A DNA stretch of 64,000 nt from Vescimonas sanitatis (GCF_049060325.1 NZ_JBMGPW010000001.1:372001-436000), one strand, 5' to 3'; counted from the first letter of the stretch, positions 7,487 through 17,377 are shown. The notes: generated from the sequence alone by a model not told the origin. Numbers and translations: made by a program.

Positions 7487-7702
7487 ATGGCTTTCTTTAA
7501 TTCTGCTGTTGGTGTTCTTCAGACCCTCGTTGTGGCGCTGGGCGCTGGCCTCGGCATTTGGGGCGCAATCAATCTGCTGGAGGGCTATGGCAACGACAAC
7601 CCCGGTGCCAAGTCCCAGGGCATGAAGCAGCTCATGGCGGGCGGCGGCGTGGCGCTGATCGGCATTACCCTCGTGCCGCTGCTGTCCGGTCTGTTTGGCT
7701 AA
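7487..7702 (+). CDS. Maff2 family small membrane protein
   Basis: The 71-residue protein MAFFNSAVGVLQTLVVALGAGLGIWG has two hydrophobic helices joined by a polar loop (YGNDNPGAKSQGMKQ). It sits between VirD4 and VirB6 as in other CTn elements and may be a VirB2-like channel or pilin subunit; that role is inferred. The ATG at 7487 follows GGAGGT; the extension to 7433 is not supported. Confidence 0.85.
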   Translation: MAFFNSAVGVLQTLVVALGAGLGIWGAINLLEGYGNDNPGAKSQGMKQLMAGGGVALIGITLVPLLSGLFG

Positions 7703-7781
7703 TCGACAATTCATTTGCTTCCCGTAAATCCACGGAGGGTGCCGCTTTCGGGCGGCATCCTCCCGAAAGGAGGGCAACCCT

Positions 7782-8651
7782 ATGGATTTCTTATGGGATA
7801 AGATCACGGAATGGCTGAAAGAAATGCTCATCGGCGGTATCGTGAGCAATCTGTCCGGGATGTTCGATGCGACCAATCAAAAGGTTGCCGAGATCTCCGG
7901 TCAGGTGGGCTTATCGCCGCAGGCATGGAACGGCAGCATTTTCAGCATGATACAAAATCTGTCGGAAACCGTGATCGTCCCCATCGCAGGCGCAATTCTC
8001 GCCTTTGTGATGACGCTGGAGCTGATCCAGCTCATTACCGACAAAAATAACCTCAACGACATGGACACATGGATATTCTTCAAGTGGGCGTTCAAGTCCG
8101 CTGCCGCTGTCCTGATCGTAACAAACACATGGACGATTGTGATGGGCGTGTTTGATGCCGCCCAAAGCGTCGTTGCCAGCGCCTCCGGGCTGATTATCGG
8201 CGACACCAGCATCAACATTTCAAGCGTCATGGTGGGCATTGAGGATCGGCTGATGGAAATGGAGCTGGGGCCGCTGTTCGGTCTGTGGTTCCAGTCGCTG
8301 TTCGTTGGCATTACCATGTGGGCGCTGACCATCTGCATTTTCATTATCACATTTGGAAGAATGATTGAAATATATCTCGTCACCTCTGTTGCCCCCATTC
8401 CGATGGCGACCATGATGGGCAAGGAATGGGGCGGCATGGGACAGAACTACATCCGTTCCCTGCTGGCGCTGGGCTTCCAAGCATTTCTCATCATCGTCTG
8501 CGTTGCCATCTACGCCGTTCTGGTGCAGAACATCGCGCTTGTGGATGACATCATCTACGCCATCTGGACTTGCATGGGCTACACGGTGCTGCTGTGCTTC
8601 TGCCTGTTCAAAACGAGCAGCCTTGCCAAGTCCGTGTTCAATGCACATTAA
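7782..8651 (+). CDS. VirB6/TrbL-like inner-membrane channel protein (CD1112 family)
   Basis: The 289-residue polytopic membrane protein has about six hydrophobic stretches, including TVIVPIAGAILAFVMTLELIQ, AAAVLIVTNTWTIVMGVF and a C-terminal ALGFQAFLIIVCVAIYAVLV. A VTSVAPIPMATM loop typical of TrbL/VirB6 is seen near residue 205. GAAAGGAGGG stands before the ATG. It is the core channel subunit of the conjugation machine. Confidence 0.9.
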   Translation: MDFLWDKITEWLKEMLIGGIVSNLSGMFDATNQKVAEISGQVGLSPQAWNGSIFSMIQNLSETVIVPIAGAILAFVMTLELIQLITDKNNLNDMDTWIFFKWAFKSAAAVLIVTNTWTIVMGVFDAAQSVVASASGLIIGDTSINISSVMVGIEDRLMEMELGPLFGLWFQSLFVGITMWALTICIFIITFGRMIEIYLVTSVAPIPMATMMGKEWGGMGQNYIRSLLALGFQAFLIIVCVAIYAVLVQNIALVDDIIYAIWTCMGYTVLLCFCLFKTSSLAKSVFNAH

Positions 8652-8664
8652 CGGGGGTGATACC

Positions 8665-9105
8665 ATGCTGACACTCACGCCTGTTACCCTTGCAACAGCG
8701 AACGCATTTGTCAATGCGCATCACCGGCACCATAAGGCAACTGCTGGGCATAAGTTTTCCATCGGCTGTGCCAAGGATGGAGAGCTTGTCGGTGTTGCAA
8801 TCGTAGGCCGTCCTGTGAGCCGGTATCTGGATGATGGCTGGACATTGGAGGTCAATCGCCTTTGCACCACCGGTGAGAAGAACGCTTGCAGCATCCTTTA
8901 TGCCGCATCCGCGCGGGCGGCAAAGGCAATGGGATACCGCAAGATCATCACCTATACGCTGGATAGCGAGAGCGGCAGCAGTCTCCGCGCCGCTGGCTGG
9001 AGCTGCGCAGGTTTGGCAGGCGGCAAATGCTGGACAGGCAGCCGCAAGCCCACCTCTGCCTTGTACCCAGCGCAGATGAAACTTCGATATGAAAAGCTCT
9101 TGTAA
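8665..9105 (+). CDS. XF1762 family protein (GNAT-like)
   Basis: The 146-residue protein MLTLTPVTLATANAFVNAHHRHHKA continues with FSIGCAKDGELVGVAIVGRPVSRYLDDGWTLEV and resembles XF1762-type proteins with an acetyltransferase-like fold (SILYAASARAAKAMGYRKIITYT). It is found in phages and ICEs, and its substrate is unknown. The ATG at 8665 follows GGGGGTG; longer frames upstream lie within the VirB6 gene. Confidence 0.75.
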   Translation: MLTLTPVTLATANAFVNAHHRHHKATAGHKFSIGCAKDGELVGVAIVGRPVSRYLDDGWTLEVNRLCTTGEKNACSILYAASARAAKAMGYRKIITYTLDSESGSSLRAAGWSCAGLAGGKCWTGSRKPTSALYPAQMKLRYEKLL

Positions 9106-9118
9106 AGGGGGGATTTCT

Positions 9119-9550
9119 ATGGCCTATGTCAATGTCCCAAAGGACTTAACCAAAGTAAAAACCAAGGTGCTGTTCAACCTCACGAAACGGCAGCTCATTT
9201 GTTTCGGAAGCGGCGCACTCATCGGCGTGCCGCTTTTCTTCTTGCTCAAGGGCAGCATCGGCACCAGCCCCGCCGCAATGGTGATGATGGTGGTGATGAT
9301 CCCGGCTATGCTGTTCGCCATGTATGAAAAGAACGGCCAGCCGCTGGAGGTCGTCATCCGCAACATCTACCGCGTGTGCTTCCAGAGGCCGAAGCAGCGT
9401 CCGTATAAGACCAACAATTTTTATGCCGTTCTGGAGCGGCAAAACCAGTTAGACCGGGAGGTGTATCAAATTGTCCGAAAAGAAAAAGCTGACCCGCGCC
9501 GAACGAAAACAGATCGAAGCCGCCATCGCAAGAGCGAACCGAACGGATAA
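9119..9550 (+). CDS. PrgI family (VirB3-like) membrane protein
   Basis: The 143-residue protein MAYVNVPKDLTKVKTKVLFNLTKRQ has two membrane helices at about residues 29-50 and 54-72 (GSGALIGVPLFFLL, AAMVMMVVMIPAMLFAMY) and a basic tail. PrgI proteins act as the VirB3 partner of VirB4. The tail overlaps the VirB4 gene by 80 bp, in keeping with the VirB3-VirB4 fusions known in some systems. GGGGGG precedes the ATG. Confidence 0.88.
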   Translation: MAYVNVPKDLTKVKTKVLFNLTKRQLICFGSGALIGVPLFFLLKGSIGTSPAAMVMMVVMIPAMLFAMYEKNGQPLEVVIRNIYRVCFQRPKQRPYKTNNFYAVLERQNQLDREVYQIVRKEKADPRRTKTDRSRHRKSEPNG

Positions 9551-11876
9551 GAAAGAAAAATCGGCGCAGGACAGCATCCCGTATCAGCGTATGTGGCCGG
9601 ACGGCATCTGCCGTGTGACCGACACGCGCTACACCAAAACGATCCAGTATCAGGACATCAACTACCAGCTCTCGCAGAATGAGGACAAGACCGCCATCTT
9701 TGAGGCGTGGTGCGATTTCCTGAACTACTTTGACAGCTCCGTGCAATTCCAGCTTTCCTTTGTGAACCTCTCGGCTTCGCAGGAAACCTTTGCACGGAGC
9801 ATTTCCATTCCGCCCTGCGGGGACGAGTTTGACGGCATCCGCGCCGAGTACGCCGGTATGCTGCAAAATCAGCTTGCCCGCGGCAACAACGGCCTCATTA
9901 AGACCAAGTATCTCACGTTCGGCGTTGAGGCCGACAACCTCCGCGCTGCCAAGCCCCGTTTGGAGCGCATCGAAACCGATCTTCTGAATAACTTCAAGCG
10001 GCTGGGCGTTGTGGCTGCGCCGCTGAACGGCTTTGAGCGCCTGCACGTCATGCACGACATTCTGCGGATGGACGAGCAGGAGCCGTTCCGCTTTTCGTGG
10101 GACTGGCTGGCTCCCTCCGGGCTGTCCACCAAGGACTTTATCGCGCCCAGCTCCTTTGAGTTCAAGACCGGCAGGATGTTCCGCATGGGCAAAAAGCTGG
10201 GTGCAATCAGCTTCGTGCAGATTCTGGCACCGGAGCTGAATGACCGGATGCTGGCGGATTTTCTGGATATGGAGAGCAGCGTCCTCGTCAATCTCCATGT
10301 GCAGTCTGTGGATCAGGTCAACGCCATCAAGACCGTCAAGCGCAAGATCACCGATCTCGACAAGTCCAAAATCGAGGAACAGAAGAAGGCCGTCCGCGCC
10401 GGGTACGACATGGACATTATCCCGTCCGACCTCGCTACCTACGGCGCAGAGGCCAAGAAGCTGTTGCAGGATTTGCAGTCCCGCAATGAGCGAATGTTCC
10501 TGCTGACCTTCCTCATTCTCAACACGGCGGACACACCCCGGCAGCTCGACAACAACATCTTCCAGACCTCCAGCATTGCGCAGAAGTATAACTGTGCGCT
10601 GACCCGGCTGGACTTTCAGCAGGAGGAAGGACTGATGAGCAGCCTCCCTCTGGGGCTGAATCAGATCGAGATTCAGCGGGGCTTAACCACCTCCAGCGTA
10701 GCGATCTTCGTTCCCTTCACCACGCAGGAGCTATTTCAGAACGGTTCGGAGGCGCTGTACTACGGCATCAACGCTCTTTCCAACAACCTCATCATGGTAG
10801 ACCGGAAACTGCTGAAAAATCCCAACGGCCTGATTTTAGGCACTCCCGGCAGTGGTAAGTCGTTTTCGGCAAAACGTGAGATCACCAATGCGTTTCTCAT
10901 CTGCCCCAAGGATGACATCATCATCTGTGACCCGGAGGGTGAATATACACCGCTGGTGGAGCGCCTGCACGGTCAGGTCATTAAGCTGTCGCCCACCGGC
11001 AAGGGCTACGACGGTTCGCCCTGCTACATCAATCCGATGGACTTGAATCTGGATTACAGCGACGATGATAACCCACTGAGCCTGAAATCCGACTTCATTT
11101 TGTCGCTGTGCGAGCTGATCGTGGGCGGCAAGGATGGGCTTGCCCCTGTGGAAAAGACCATCATCGACCGCTGTGTGCGCATCGTCTACCGGGATTACCT
11201 CAACGACCCGAAGCCGGAGAATATGCCGTTGCTGGAGGACTTGTATAACGCCCTCCGTGCGCAGGATGAAAAGGAAGCGCAGTACATTGCCACTGCTTTG
11301 GAAATCTACGTCACCGGCTCTCTGAATGTGTTCAACCATCACACGAACGTGGATGTGAATAGCCGCATCGTCTGCTACGACATCAAGGAGCTGGGCAAGC
11401 AGCTCAAAAAAATCGGGATGCTCGTTGTCCAAGACCAAGTGTGGAACCGCGTGACCATCAACCGCGCCGCCCATAAAACGACCCGCTACTATCTTGACGA
11501 GTTCCATCTTCTTTTGAAGGAGGAACAGACGGCTTCGTACAGTGTCGAAATCTGGAAACGCTATCGCAAATGGGGCGGCATCCCCACCGGGATCACGCAA
11601 AATGTCAAAGACCTGTTATCCAGCCGGGAGGTTGAGAACATTTTTGAGAACAGCGATTTCATCTATATGCTCAATCAGGCCGCTGGCGACCGGCAGATTC
11701 TTGCAAAGCAGCTCAACATTTCGCCGCATCAGCTCTCCTATGTGACCCACTCCGGCGAGGGCGAGGGGCTGCTGTTCTACGGCAACACGATCCTGCCCTT
11801 CATTGACCACTTCCCGAAGGACACCGAGCTGTACCGCGTTATGACCACCAAGCCGCAAGAGGTGGCGTCGGCATGA
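9471..11876 (+). CDS. VirB4/ConE-like type IV secretion ATPase
   Basis: The 801-residue protein has an N-terminal CagE/VirB4 region and a C-terminal motor domain with Walker A LGTPGSGKSFSAKRE near residue 459 and Walker B-like YYLDEFHLLL near 675. The start is TTG at 9471, chosen because GGGAGGTG lies 6 bp upstream. It powers assembly and substrate transfer of the channel. The stop overlaps the next gene (ATGA). Confidence 0.93.
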   Translation: MSEKKKLTRAERKQIEAAIARANRTDKKEKSAQDSIPYQRMWPDGICRVTDTRYTKTIQYQDINYQLSQNEDKTAIFEAWCDFLNYFDSSVQFQLSFVNLSASQETFARSISIPPCGDEFDGIRAEYAGMLQNQLARGNNGLIKTKYLTFGVEADNLRAAKPRLERIETDLLNNFKRLGVVAAPLNGFERLHVMHDILRMDEQEPFRFSWDWLAPSGLSTKDFIAPSSFEFKTGRMFRMGKKLGAISFVQILAPELNDRMLADFLDMESSVLVNLHVQSVDQVNAIKTVKRKITDLDKSKIEEQKKAVRAGYDMDIIPSDLATYGAEAKKLLQDLQSRNERMFLLTFLILNTADTPRQLDNNIFQTSSIAQKYNCALTRLDFQQEEGLMSSLPLGLNQIEIQRGLTTSSVAIFVPFTTQELFQNGSEALYYGINALSNNLIMVDRKLLKNPNGLILGTPGSGKSFSAKREITNAFLICPKDDIIICDPEGEYTPLVERLHGQVIKLSPTGKGYDGSPCYINPMDLNLDYSDDDNPLSLKSDFILSLCELIVGGKDGLAPVEKTIIDRCVRIVYRDYLNDPKPENMPLLEDLYNALRAQDEKEAQYIATALEIYVTGSLNVFNHHTNVDVNSRIVCYDIKELGKQLKKIGMLVVQDQVWNRVTINRAAHKTTRYYLDEFHLLLKEEQTASYSVEIWKRYRKWGGIPTGITQNVKDLLSSREVENIFENSDFIYMLNQAAGDRQILAKQLNISPHQLSYVTHSGEGEGLLFYGNTILPFIDHFPKDTELYRVMTTKPQEVASA

Positions 11877-13582
11877 AAAGAGAACCGCGTTTGCAGTTTT
11901 CCGACGCCGATCTTGCCGAGCCGAAGCTGGAAAAGCCCATCAAGCGGGTGAAAAAAGCGGAGGCCAAGGCGGATAAGGCGCAGGCGAAAATCCCCAAGAA
12001 AACCGTGGTCAAAAAGGAACGCGGCTTTGATCCGGCCACCGGCAAGGTCAAAACGCAGCTCCGTTTTGAGGAAGTGGATAAGAAAAAGCCGCCCTCAAAG
12101 CTGACCCATGCCGTGCAGGATGCCCCCGCCAACCTCATTCTCTCTCAGGTTCATCGGGAGGTGCGGCAGAGCGAGGATGACAATGTAGGCGTAGAGGCCG
12201 CGCACAAGGTAGAGCAAGCCGTGGAGAGCGGCGGGCGGCTGGTGCAGTCTGCCCACCGCGCCCATCAGCTCAAGCCTTATCGTGCTGCCATCCGTGCAGA
12301 GAAAAAGCTGGAACGAGCCAATCTTGACGCGCTCCAGAAGAAAGCAGAGATCGACAGCCCCACCAGTAATCCCGTTTCCAAATGGCAGCAGAAGCAGGCA
12401 ATTAAGAAGCAGTATGCCGCTGCCAAGCACAATCAGGCGGCGCAGACTACGGCAAAGGCGGCAGAGAATACCGCCAAGGCCGCGAAAAAAGCCGCTGAAA
12501 AGGCTGAGAAAGCGGGCAAATATGTGTGGGAACACCGGCGCGGCTTTGCCATTGCCGCCGCGATTCTGCTGATGCTGGCGTTTCTGCTCAACGGCCTGTC
12601 CTCCTGCTCGGTGATGATGGATGGCGTCGGCTCCGGGATCGCGGCCAGCACCTATCCATCGCAGGACGCCGATATGCTGGGTGCGGAGGCGCAGTATTGC
12701 GCGATGGAAGCAGAGCTTCAGCGCTACCTCGACACCTACGAAAGCACCCATGACTACGATGAGTACCACTTTGATCTGGACACCATCGAGCATGACCCCT
12801 ATGTACTCATTTCCATGATTACGGCGCTGCATCAAGGGGAATGGACGCTGGATGAGGTGCAGGGTACGCTCCAGATGCTCTTTGACCGCCAGTACATCTT
12901 GACCGAGGATGTGGTGGTGGAAACCCGCTACCGCACGGAAACCGACACATGGACGGACGCGGACGGCAACACCCATACGGACACCTATCAGGTGCCGTAT
13001 GACTACTACATCTGCACGGTCACGCTGGAAAACTTCAATCTCTCCCATGTTCCCGTTTACATTATGAGCGAAGAACAGCTCGGAATGTACGCCACCTATA
13101 TGGCCACCCTCGGCAACCGTCCCGACCTGTTCCCCGGTTCAGGCTACATCGGCAAGTATGTGGAGGGCAGCTATACCGACTACGGCATTCCCCCGGAGGC
13201 GCTGGACGATGAGGTATTTGCCGCCATCATCAAAGAAGCGGAAAAGTATCTCGGCTACCCCTACGTTTGGGGCGGCAGCAGTCCCTCCACCTCGTTTGAC
13301 TGTTCGGGCTTCGTCAGTTGGGTCATCAATCATTCCGGTTGGGATGTGGGCAGACTGGGCGCGCAGGGACTTTGCAATATCTGTACGCCTGTATCCTCTG
13401 CTAACGTCAAGCCGGGCGATCTGGTGTTTTTCACCGGAACGTATGATACCCCCGGTGTCAGCCATGTGGGTATCTATGTTGGCAACAATATGATGATCCA
13501 CTGTGGCGACCCGATCTCTTATGCGAACTTAAATTCAAGCTATTGGCAGTCCCATTTCTACCGTTATGGGCGCTTGCCGTAA
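11873..13582 (+). CDS. CD1108-type NlpC/P60 cell-wall hydrolase of the transfer apparatus
   Basis: The 569-residue protein has a long basic, coiled-coil-like N-terminus rich in Ala/Lys (residues 1-215), one membrane segment (about 222-240, GFAIAAAILLMLAFLLNGL) and an extracellular part. An NlpC/P60 domain spans residues 450-569: YVWGGSSPSTSFDCSGFV gives the catalytic Cys, and SHVGIYVGN the His. It probably opens peptidoglycan locally for the conjugation channel, as VirB1-like proteins do. The start overlaps VirB4. Confidence 0.9.
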   Translation: MKREPRLQFSDADLAEPKLEKPIKRVKKAEAKADKAQAKIPKKTVVKKERGFDPATGKVKTQLRFEEVDKKKPPSKLTHAVQDAPANLILSQVHREVRQSEDDNVGVEAAHKVEQAVESGGRLVQSAHRAHQLKPYRAAIRAEKKLERANLDALQKKAEIDSPTSNPVSKWQQKQAIKKQYAAAKHNQAAQTTAKAAENTAKAAKKAAEKAEKAGKYVWEHRRGFAIAAAILLMLAFLLNGLSSCSVMMDGVGSGIAASTYPSQDADMLGAEAQYCAMEAELQRYLDTYESTHDYDEYHFDLDTIEHDPYVLISMITALHQGEWTLDEVQGTLQMLFDRQYILTEDVVVETRYRTETDTWTDADGNTHTDTYQVPYDYYICTVTLENFNLSHVPVYIMSEEQLGMYATYMATLGNRPDLFPGSGYIGKYVEGSYTDYGIPPEALDDEVFAAIIKEAEKYLGYPYVWGGSSPSTSFDCSGFVSWVINHSGWDVGRLGAQGLCNICTPVSSANVKPGDLVFFTGTYDTPGVSHVGIYVGNNMMIHCGDPISYANLNSSYWQSHFYRYGRLP

Positions 13583-13597
13583 AGGAGAGTGAACGAT

Positions 13598-13837
13598 ATG
13601 AACCCGAAAATTATGAAGCTCCGTGGAGAGCTGGAGAAGAACAAAGGCAAAATCTCTGATCTGCAAGGCCGCAACCGCGAGCTGGAAAAGCAGATTCGTG
13701 AGCTGGAGGACACCGACATCATCGGCATGGTGCGTGAGAACGGCATGACGATGGAGCAGTTTGCCGAGCTGTTCCGCCGTATGCAGGCCGCGCCTGCACC
13801 GGCCACTTCGGAAAAGGAGGCGTTGAACCATGACTAA
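13598..13837 (+). CDS. DUF4315 family coiled-coil protein
   Basis: The 79-residue protein MNPKIMKLRGELEKNKGKISDLQ is a helical, charged coiled coil to about residue 45. It ends with a MVRENGMTMEQFAELFRRM segment. The fit to DUF4315 is good and the function unknown; it always lies between the NlpC/P60 and CD1107 genes in such ICEs. The ATG at 13598 has AAGGAGAG at proper spacing; GTG at 13589 is less likely. Confidence 0.8.
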   Translation: MNPKIMKLRGELEKNKGKISDLQGRNRELEKQIRELEDTDIIGMVRENGMTMEQFAELFRRMQAAPAPATSEKEALNHD

Positions 13838-14798
13838 GAACACACCACGCATTTTTATCAGCCTGCTGCTGATGCTCCTGTGCATCGGGATTCTCCCCGT
13901 TTCCGCCTTTGCCAGCGACGGTGATTATCCTGATGATGCGCTGCCCACCGCCGAAAGCAGCGCCGCAGACGCACAGGAAACAAAACAGATCGGCACGGTC
14001 ACGACCAACGGCGGCAACCTGAACGTCCGCACCGGCGCGGGACTGGACAACACCGCGTTTACGCAGCTCCCCAACGGCACGGTGGTCGATGTGATTGGCA
14101 GGGACGGCGATTGGGTAAAAATCCTGCTACCTGCCCGTGTGGGCTATGTGTACGGCAGCTATCTGACCGTCACCGACGCCGCCGACAGCACCGTGAGCAT
14201 CGGCGGCATGACGGGCGGCAGCGATGCGCTGACACCGGACGGCAACCTGACGCTGATCGATGATATTGGCACCAGCACCAAGGCGGGAAAACAGTTCATT
14301 ACGCTGGAAAGCAAAAACGGCAATACGTTTTACCTGATTATTGACCGTGACGATGAGGGCGAAGAAACCGTCCATTTCTTGAATCAGGTGGACGAGGCTG
14401 ACCTGATGGCGCTGACCGGCGAGGAAGAAACGCCCGCCGTCTGCTCCTGCACAACCAAATGCGTGTCCGGTGCGGTCAATACATCCTGCCCCGTCTGCGC
14501 GGTCAACATGACCGAGTGCGTGGGCAAGGAGACAAAGCCCGAAGTCCCTACCGAGCCGACAGAACCCACCGCCGAGGAGCCGGAGAAAAAGAGTGGTGTG
14601 GGCGGCATCCTTGTCGTTCTGCTGATCGTCGCACTGGGCGGCGGAGCCGCGTTCTACATCTTCAAGCAGAAAAAGGCCAAGCCGCAGACCAAGGGTAGCG
14701 CCGATCTGGACGATTATGACTACGGCGAGGACGAATACGAGTTTGAGCCGTATGAGGACGAATCGGAACAGGATACTACGGAGGATACGAACGCATGA
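13830..14798 (+). CDS. CD1107/DUF4366-type surface protein with SH3b domain
   Basis: The 322-residue protein has a signal peptide (ISLLLMLLCIGILPVSAFA, cut near residue 28) and an SH3b-like domain (about 50-110, GGNLNVRTGAGLDNTAFTQL). A DUF4366 region follows, then a CSCTTKCVSGAVNTSCPVC cluster. It ends with a membrane helix (about 258-278) and a very acidic cytoplasmic tail. It is secreted and anchored in the membrane, and probably interacts with cell wall at the mating channel. It overlaps both neighbours. Confidence 0.85.
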   Translation: MTKNTPRIFISLLLMLLCIGILPVSAFASDGDYPDDALPTAESSAADAQETKQIGTVTTNGGNLNVRTGAGLDNTAFTQLPNGTVVDVIGRDGDWVKILLPARVGYVYGSYLTVTDAADSTVSIGGMTGGSDALTPDGNLTLIDDIGTSTKAGKQFITLESKNGNTFYLIIDRDDEGEETVHFLNQVDEADLMALTGEEETPAVCSCTTKCVSGAVNTSCPVCAVNMTECVGKETKPEVPTEPTEPTAEEPEKKSGVGGILVVLLIVALGGGAAFYIFKQKKAKPQTKGSADLDDYDYGEDEYEFEPYEDESEQDTTEDTNA

Positions 14799-14983
14799 GA
14801 TATTTCACCAATAATCCGCTGGAACGCCTGATGATGCAGAAACCGAAAGCAGCGCGGGAGGATAGCCCTCCCGCCGCTGCCAAGGAACACTTCTGCTATG
14901 GCTGTAAGCGCTTCGGGCAGAACTGCATCCGCCCCTGCTACCGTGACGTAAAGAGAATGGAGGCTGCACCATGCGTCTTGTGA
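14795..14983 (+). CDS. Small Cys-rich ICE protein
   Basis: The 62-residue protein begins MRYFTNNPLERLMMQKP and has a FCYGCKRFGQNCIRPCYRD zinc-finger-like cluster. It overlaps the upstream gene by 4 bp and the topoisomerase gene by 13 bp, which supports coupled translation. The function is unknown. Confidence 0.7.
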   Translation: MRYFTNNPLERLMMQKPKAAREDSPPAAAKEHFCYGCKRFGQNCIRPCYRDVKRMEAAPCVL

Positions 14984-17013
14984 TTGCCGAAAAGCCCTCT
15001 GTGGCGCAGAGCATCGCCGCCGTGCTGGGTGCGAAGTCACGTCATGACGGGTATCTGGAAGGCGGTGGTTACATCGTGTCGTGGTGCTTCGGGCATCTGG
15101 CTGAGCTGGCCGACGCCGCCGTTTACAATGCCGATGATGCCAAATGGACGCTGGCGGCGCTGCCCATCATTCCTACCTCGTTCCGCTTCATCGTCCGTGC
15201 GGACAAGCAGAAGCAGTTTGACATTCTGCGGGAGCTGATGCGCCGGGAGGATATGACCGAGGTGGTCAACGCCTGCGACGCTGGACGCGAGGGTGAGCTG
15301 ATCTTCCGCACAGTCTACTGCCTTGCAGGATGCGCCAAACCTATCCTGCGGCTCTGGATTTCCTCTATGGAGGATGATGCCATCCGCAGCGGCTTCCAGC
15401 AGCTTAAATCCGGGCGTGACTATGACGGCCTGCATCAATCCGCCCTCTGCCGCGCCAAGGCCGATTGGCTGGTGGGCATCAATGCCACGCGGTATTTCTC
15501 CCTGACGTATGGCCGCACGTTGAACATTGGGCGCGTCATGTCGCCCACGCTGGCGCTGCTGGTACAGCGCGAGGCGGAGATCTCCGCATTTGCGGCAGAA
15601 CCGTTCTACACCGTCCAGCTCGATTGCGGCTTTCCCGCCACGACAGGCCGAATGAAGGACAGGAAGGACGCCGACGCCATCGCCAACGCCTGCAAGGGCA
15701 AGGCAGTAACCGTCAAAAGCGTGGAGCGCAAGGAAAAGTCTGAGAAAGCGCCCGCGCTCTACGATTTGACCTCCCTCCAGCGCGACGCCAACCGCGTTCT
15801 CGGCTACACCTCTCAGCAGACCCTCGACTATCTCCAAGCGCTCTATGAAAAGAAGCTCTGTACCTACCCGCGCACCGACAGCCGCTTCCTGACCGACGAT
15901 ATGGAGGGCAGCGTCCCCGGCCTTGTCGCCGCCGCTGCCGCTGTCTGCGGCATGGAGAAGCCTCCGACCATCTGCGCCAAGCAGGTATGCAGCAGTAAAA
16001 AAGTCACCGATCACCACGCCATTGTTCCCACCATCAGCGCGGAAAAGGTAGATATGGCCTCTCTGCCGCTGGGCGAACGCGAGGTGCTGAAGCTGGCGGC
16101 AAGGGGCTTGCTTCGTGCGGTGGATGAACCACATCGCTACGCAGAAACGGTCATTACGGTGGAATGTGCCAGTCAGAGCTTCACCGCCAAGGGAAAAACC
16201 GTTCTTGCTCCTGGCTGGAAGCGCTATGAGCAGGAGCAGACGGAGGCAGCGCCCGCGCTGCCGGTGGTAACGGATAATCAGACGCTTTCCGTATCTGCCG
16301 CGTCGGTCAAGACCGGAAAAACCACGCCGCCCAAGCATTTCACCGAGGATACGCTGCTGGCCGCGATGGAAAACGCGGGCAAGGAGGATATGCCAGATGA
16401 TGCCGAACGCAAGGGCATCGGAACCCCGGCGACCCGCTCCGGTATCATTGAAAAGCTGGTGTCCTCCGGTTTTGTGGAGCGCAGGAAGTCCAAAAAGATC
16501 ACAAATCTGCTGCCCACCTCTACCGGCACGGCGCTTATCACCGTTCTGCCCGAACAGCTCCAGTCTCCGCAGCTCACCGCTGAATGGGAGCACCGCCTGA
16601 AAGAGATCGAGCGCGGCGAAATCGCCCCGGACAGCTTCATGGATGGGATCGCCGCCATGCTGAATGAGCTGGTGCAGACCTACAAGCCCATCCCCGGTGC
16701 GGAAGTCCTGTTCCCCTCCGGGCGTGAGGTGGTCGGCAAGTGTCCCCGCTGCGGAGCCGAGGTGACGGAATCACCGAAAGGCTTTTTCTGCGAGAACCGT
16801 GCCTGTTCCTTTGTTCTCTGGAAAAACAGCCGCTTTTTCACCGCCAAGAAAAAGGCGCTGACGAAATCTCTTGCCGCTGCGCTTTTGAAAAATGGCCGCG
16901 CCCCGTTGAAAGGCTGCTACTCGGAAAAAACCGGGAAAACCTATGATGCCGTCGTTCTTCTGGAGGATGATGGGCAGCACACGGGCTATAAGCTGGTGTT
17001 CGACAATGGCTGA
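14971..17013 (+). CDS. topB: DNA topoisomerase III (type IA)
   Basis: The 680-residue enzyme begins with the TOPRIM domain (MRLVIAEKPSVAQSIAAVLGA, then NACDAGREGELIFR). It has the active-site Tyr in LCTYPRTDSRFL near residue 299. A C-terminal zinc ribbon CPRCGAEVTESPKGFFCENRAC starts near 590. Type IA topoisomerases relax or decatenate single-stranded DNA regions, and ICE copies are thought to help transfer or replication. Length and motifs are complete. Confidence 0.95.
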   Translation: MRLVIAEKPSVAQSIAAVLGAKSRHDGYLEGGGYIVSWCFGHLAELADAAVYNADDAKWTLAALPIIPTSFRFIVRADKQKQFDILRELMRREDMTEVVNACDAGREGELIFRTVYCLAGCAKPILRLWISSMEDDAIRSGFQQLKSGRDYDGLHQSALCRAKADWLVGINATRYFSLTYGRTLNIGRVMSPTLALLVQREAEISAFAAEPFYTVQLDCGFPATTGRMKDRKDADAIANACKGKAVTVKSVERKEKSEKAPALYDLTSLQRDANRVLGYTSQQTLDYLQALYEKKLCTYPRTDSRFLTDDMEGSVPGLVAAAAAVCGMEKPPTICAKQVCSSKKVTDHHAIVPTISAEKVDMASLPLGEREVLKLAARGLLRAVDEPHRYAETVITVECASQSFTAKGKTVLAPGWKRYEQEQTEAAPALPVVTDNQTLSVSAASVKTGKTTPPKHFTEDTLLAAMENAGKEDMPDDAERKGIGTPATRSGIIEKLVSSGFVERRKSKKITNLLPTSTGTALITVLPEQLQSPQLTAEWEHRLKEIERGEIAPDSFMDGIAAMLNELVQTYKPIPGAEVLFPSGREVVGKCPRCGAEVTESPKGFFCENRACSFVLWKNSRFFTAKKKALTKSLAAALLKNGRAPLKGCYSEKTGKTYDAVVLLEDDGQHTGYKLVFDNG

Positions 17014-17371
17014 TGCGCCGCGTATGGATCACAAGCAGCTCCGCCGCGCCAAGAAGCTCATTCGGAAGCTCTGCTGTAATTACGATCACGGCAACTGCCT
17101 CGCGCTGGATGATGGAGAGCCTTGCGTCTGCATACAGGGTATTTCCTACTCGCTGCTGTGCAACTGGTTCCGAAACGCGGTACTTCCCGCCGACCATGAG
17201 CTGCTGGCCGACGTGATGCGGGAAAGGCCGGGAAAGCGCTGCGCCGTCTGCGGTAAGCCGGTCTATTCTTCCTCCAATCGCACCAAATATTGCCCCGCCT
17301 GCGCCAAGCAGGAGCGTCGAAAGCAGGACGCCAAACGGAAGCGTAAACAATACTGGAACCTCCGCAAATAG
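17006..17371 (+). CDS. Cysteine-rich VLP-domain protein
   Basis: The 121-residue protein MADAPRMDHKQLRRAKKLIRKLCCNY has CLALDDGEPCVC, then RCAVCGKPVYSSSNRTKYC and CPAC, a set suited to bind zinc, and a strongly basic tail. It fits the cysteine-rich VLP domain family of mobile elements and is possibly DNA-binding. The ATG at 17006 overlaps the topoisomerase stop; longer frames lie inside that gene. Confidence 0.75.
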   Translation: MADAPRMDHKQLRRAKKLIRKLCCNYDHGNCLALDDGEPCVCIQGISYSLLCNWFRNAVLPADHELLADVMRERPGKRCAVCGKPVYSSSNRTKYCPACAKQERRKQDAKRKRKQYWNLRK

Positions 17372-17377
17372 AGACTG

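Noticed and set aside
15037..16593. 518-codon open frame on the minus strand
   Set aside because: It is a shadow of the topoisomerase III gene, which has all family motifs in the plus frame.
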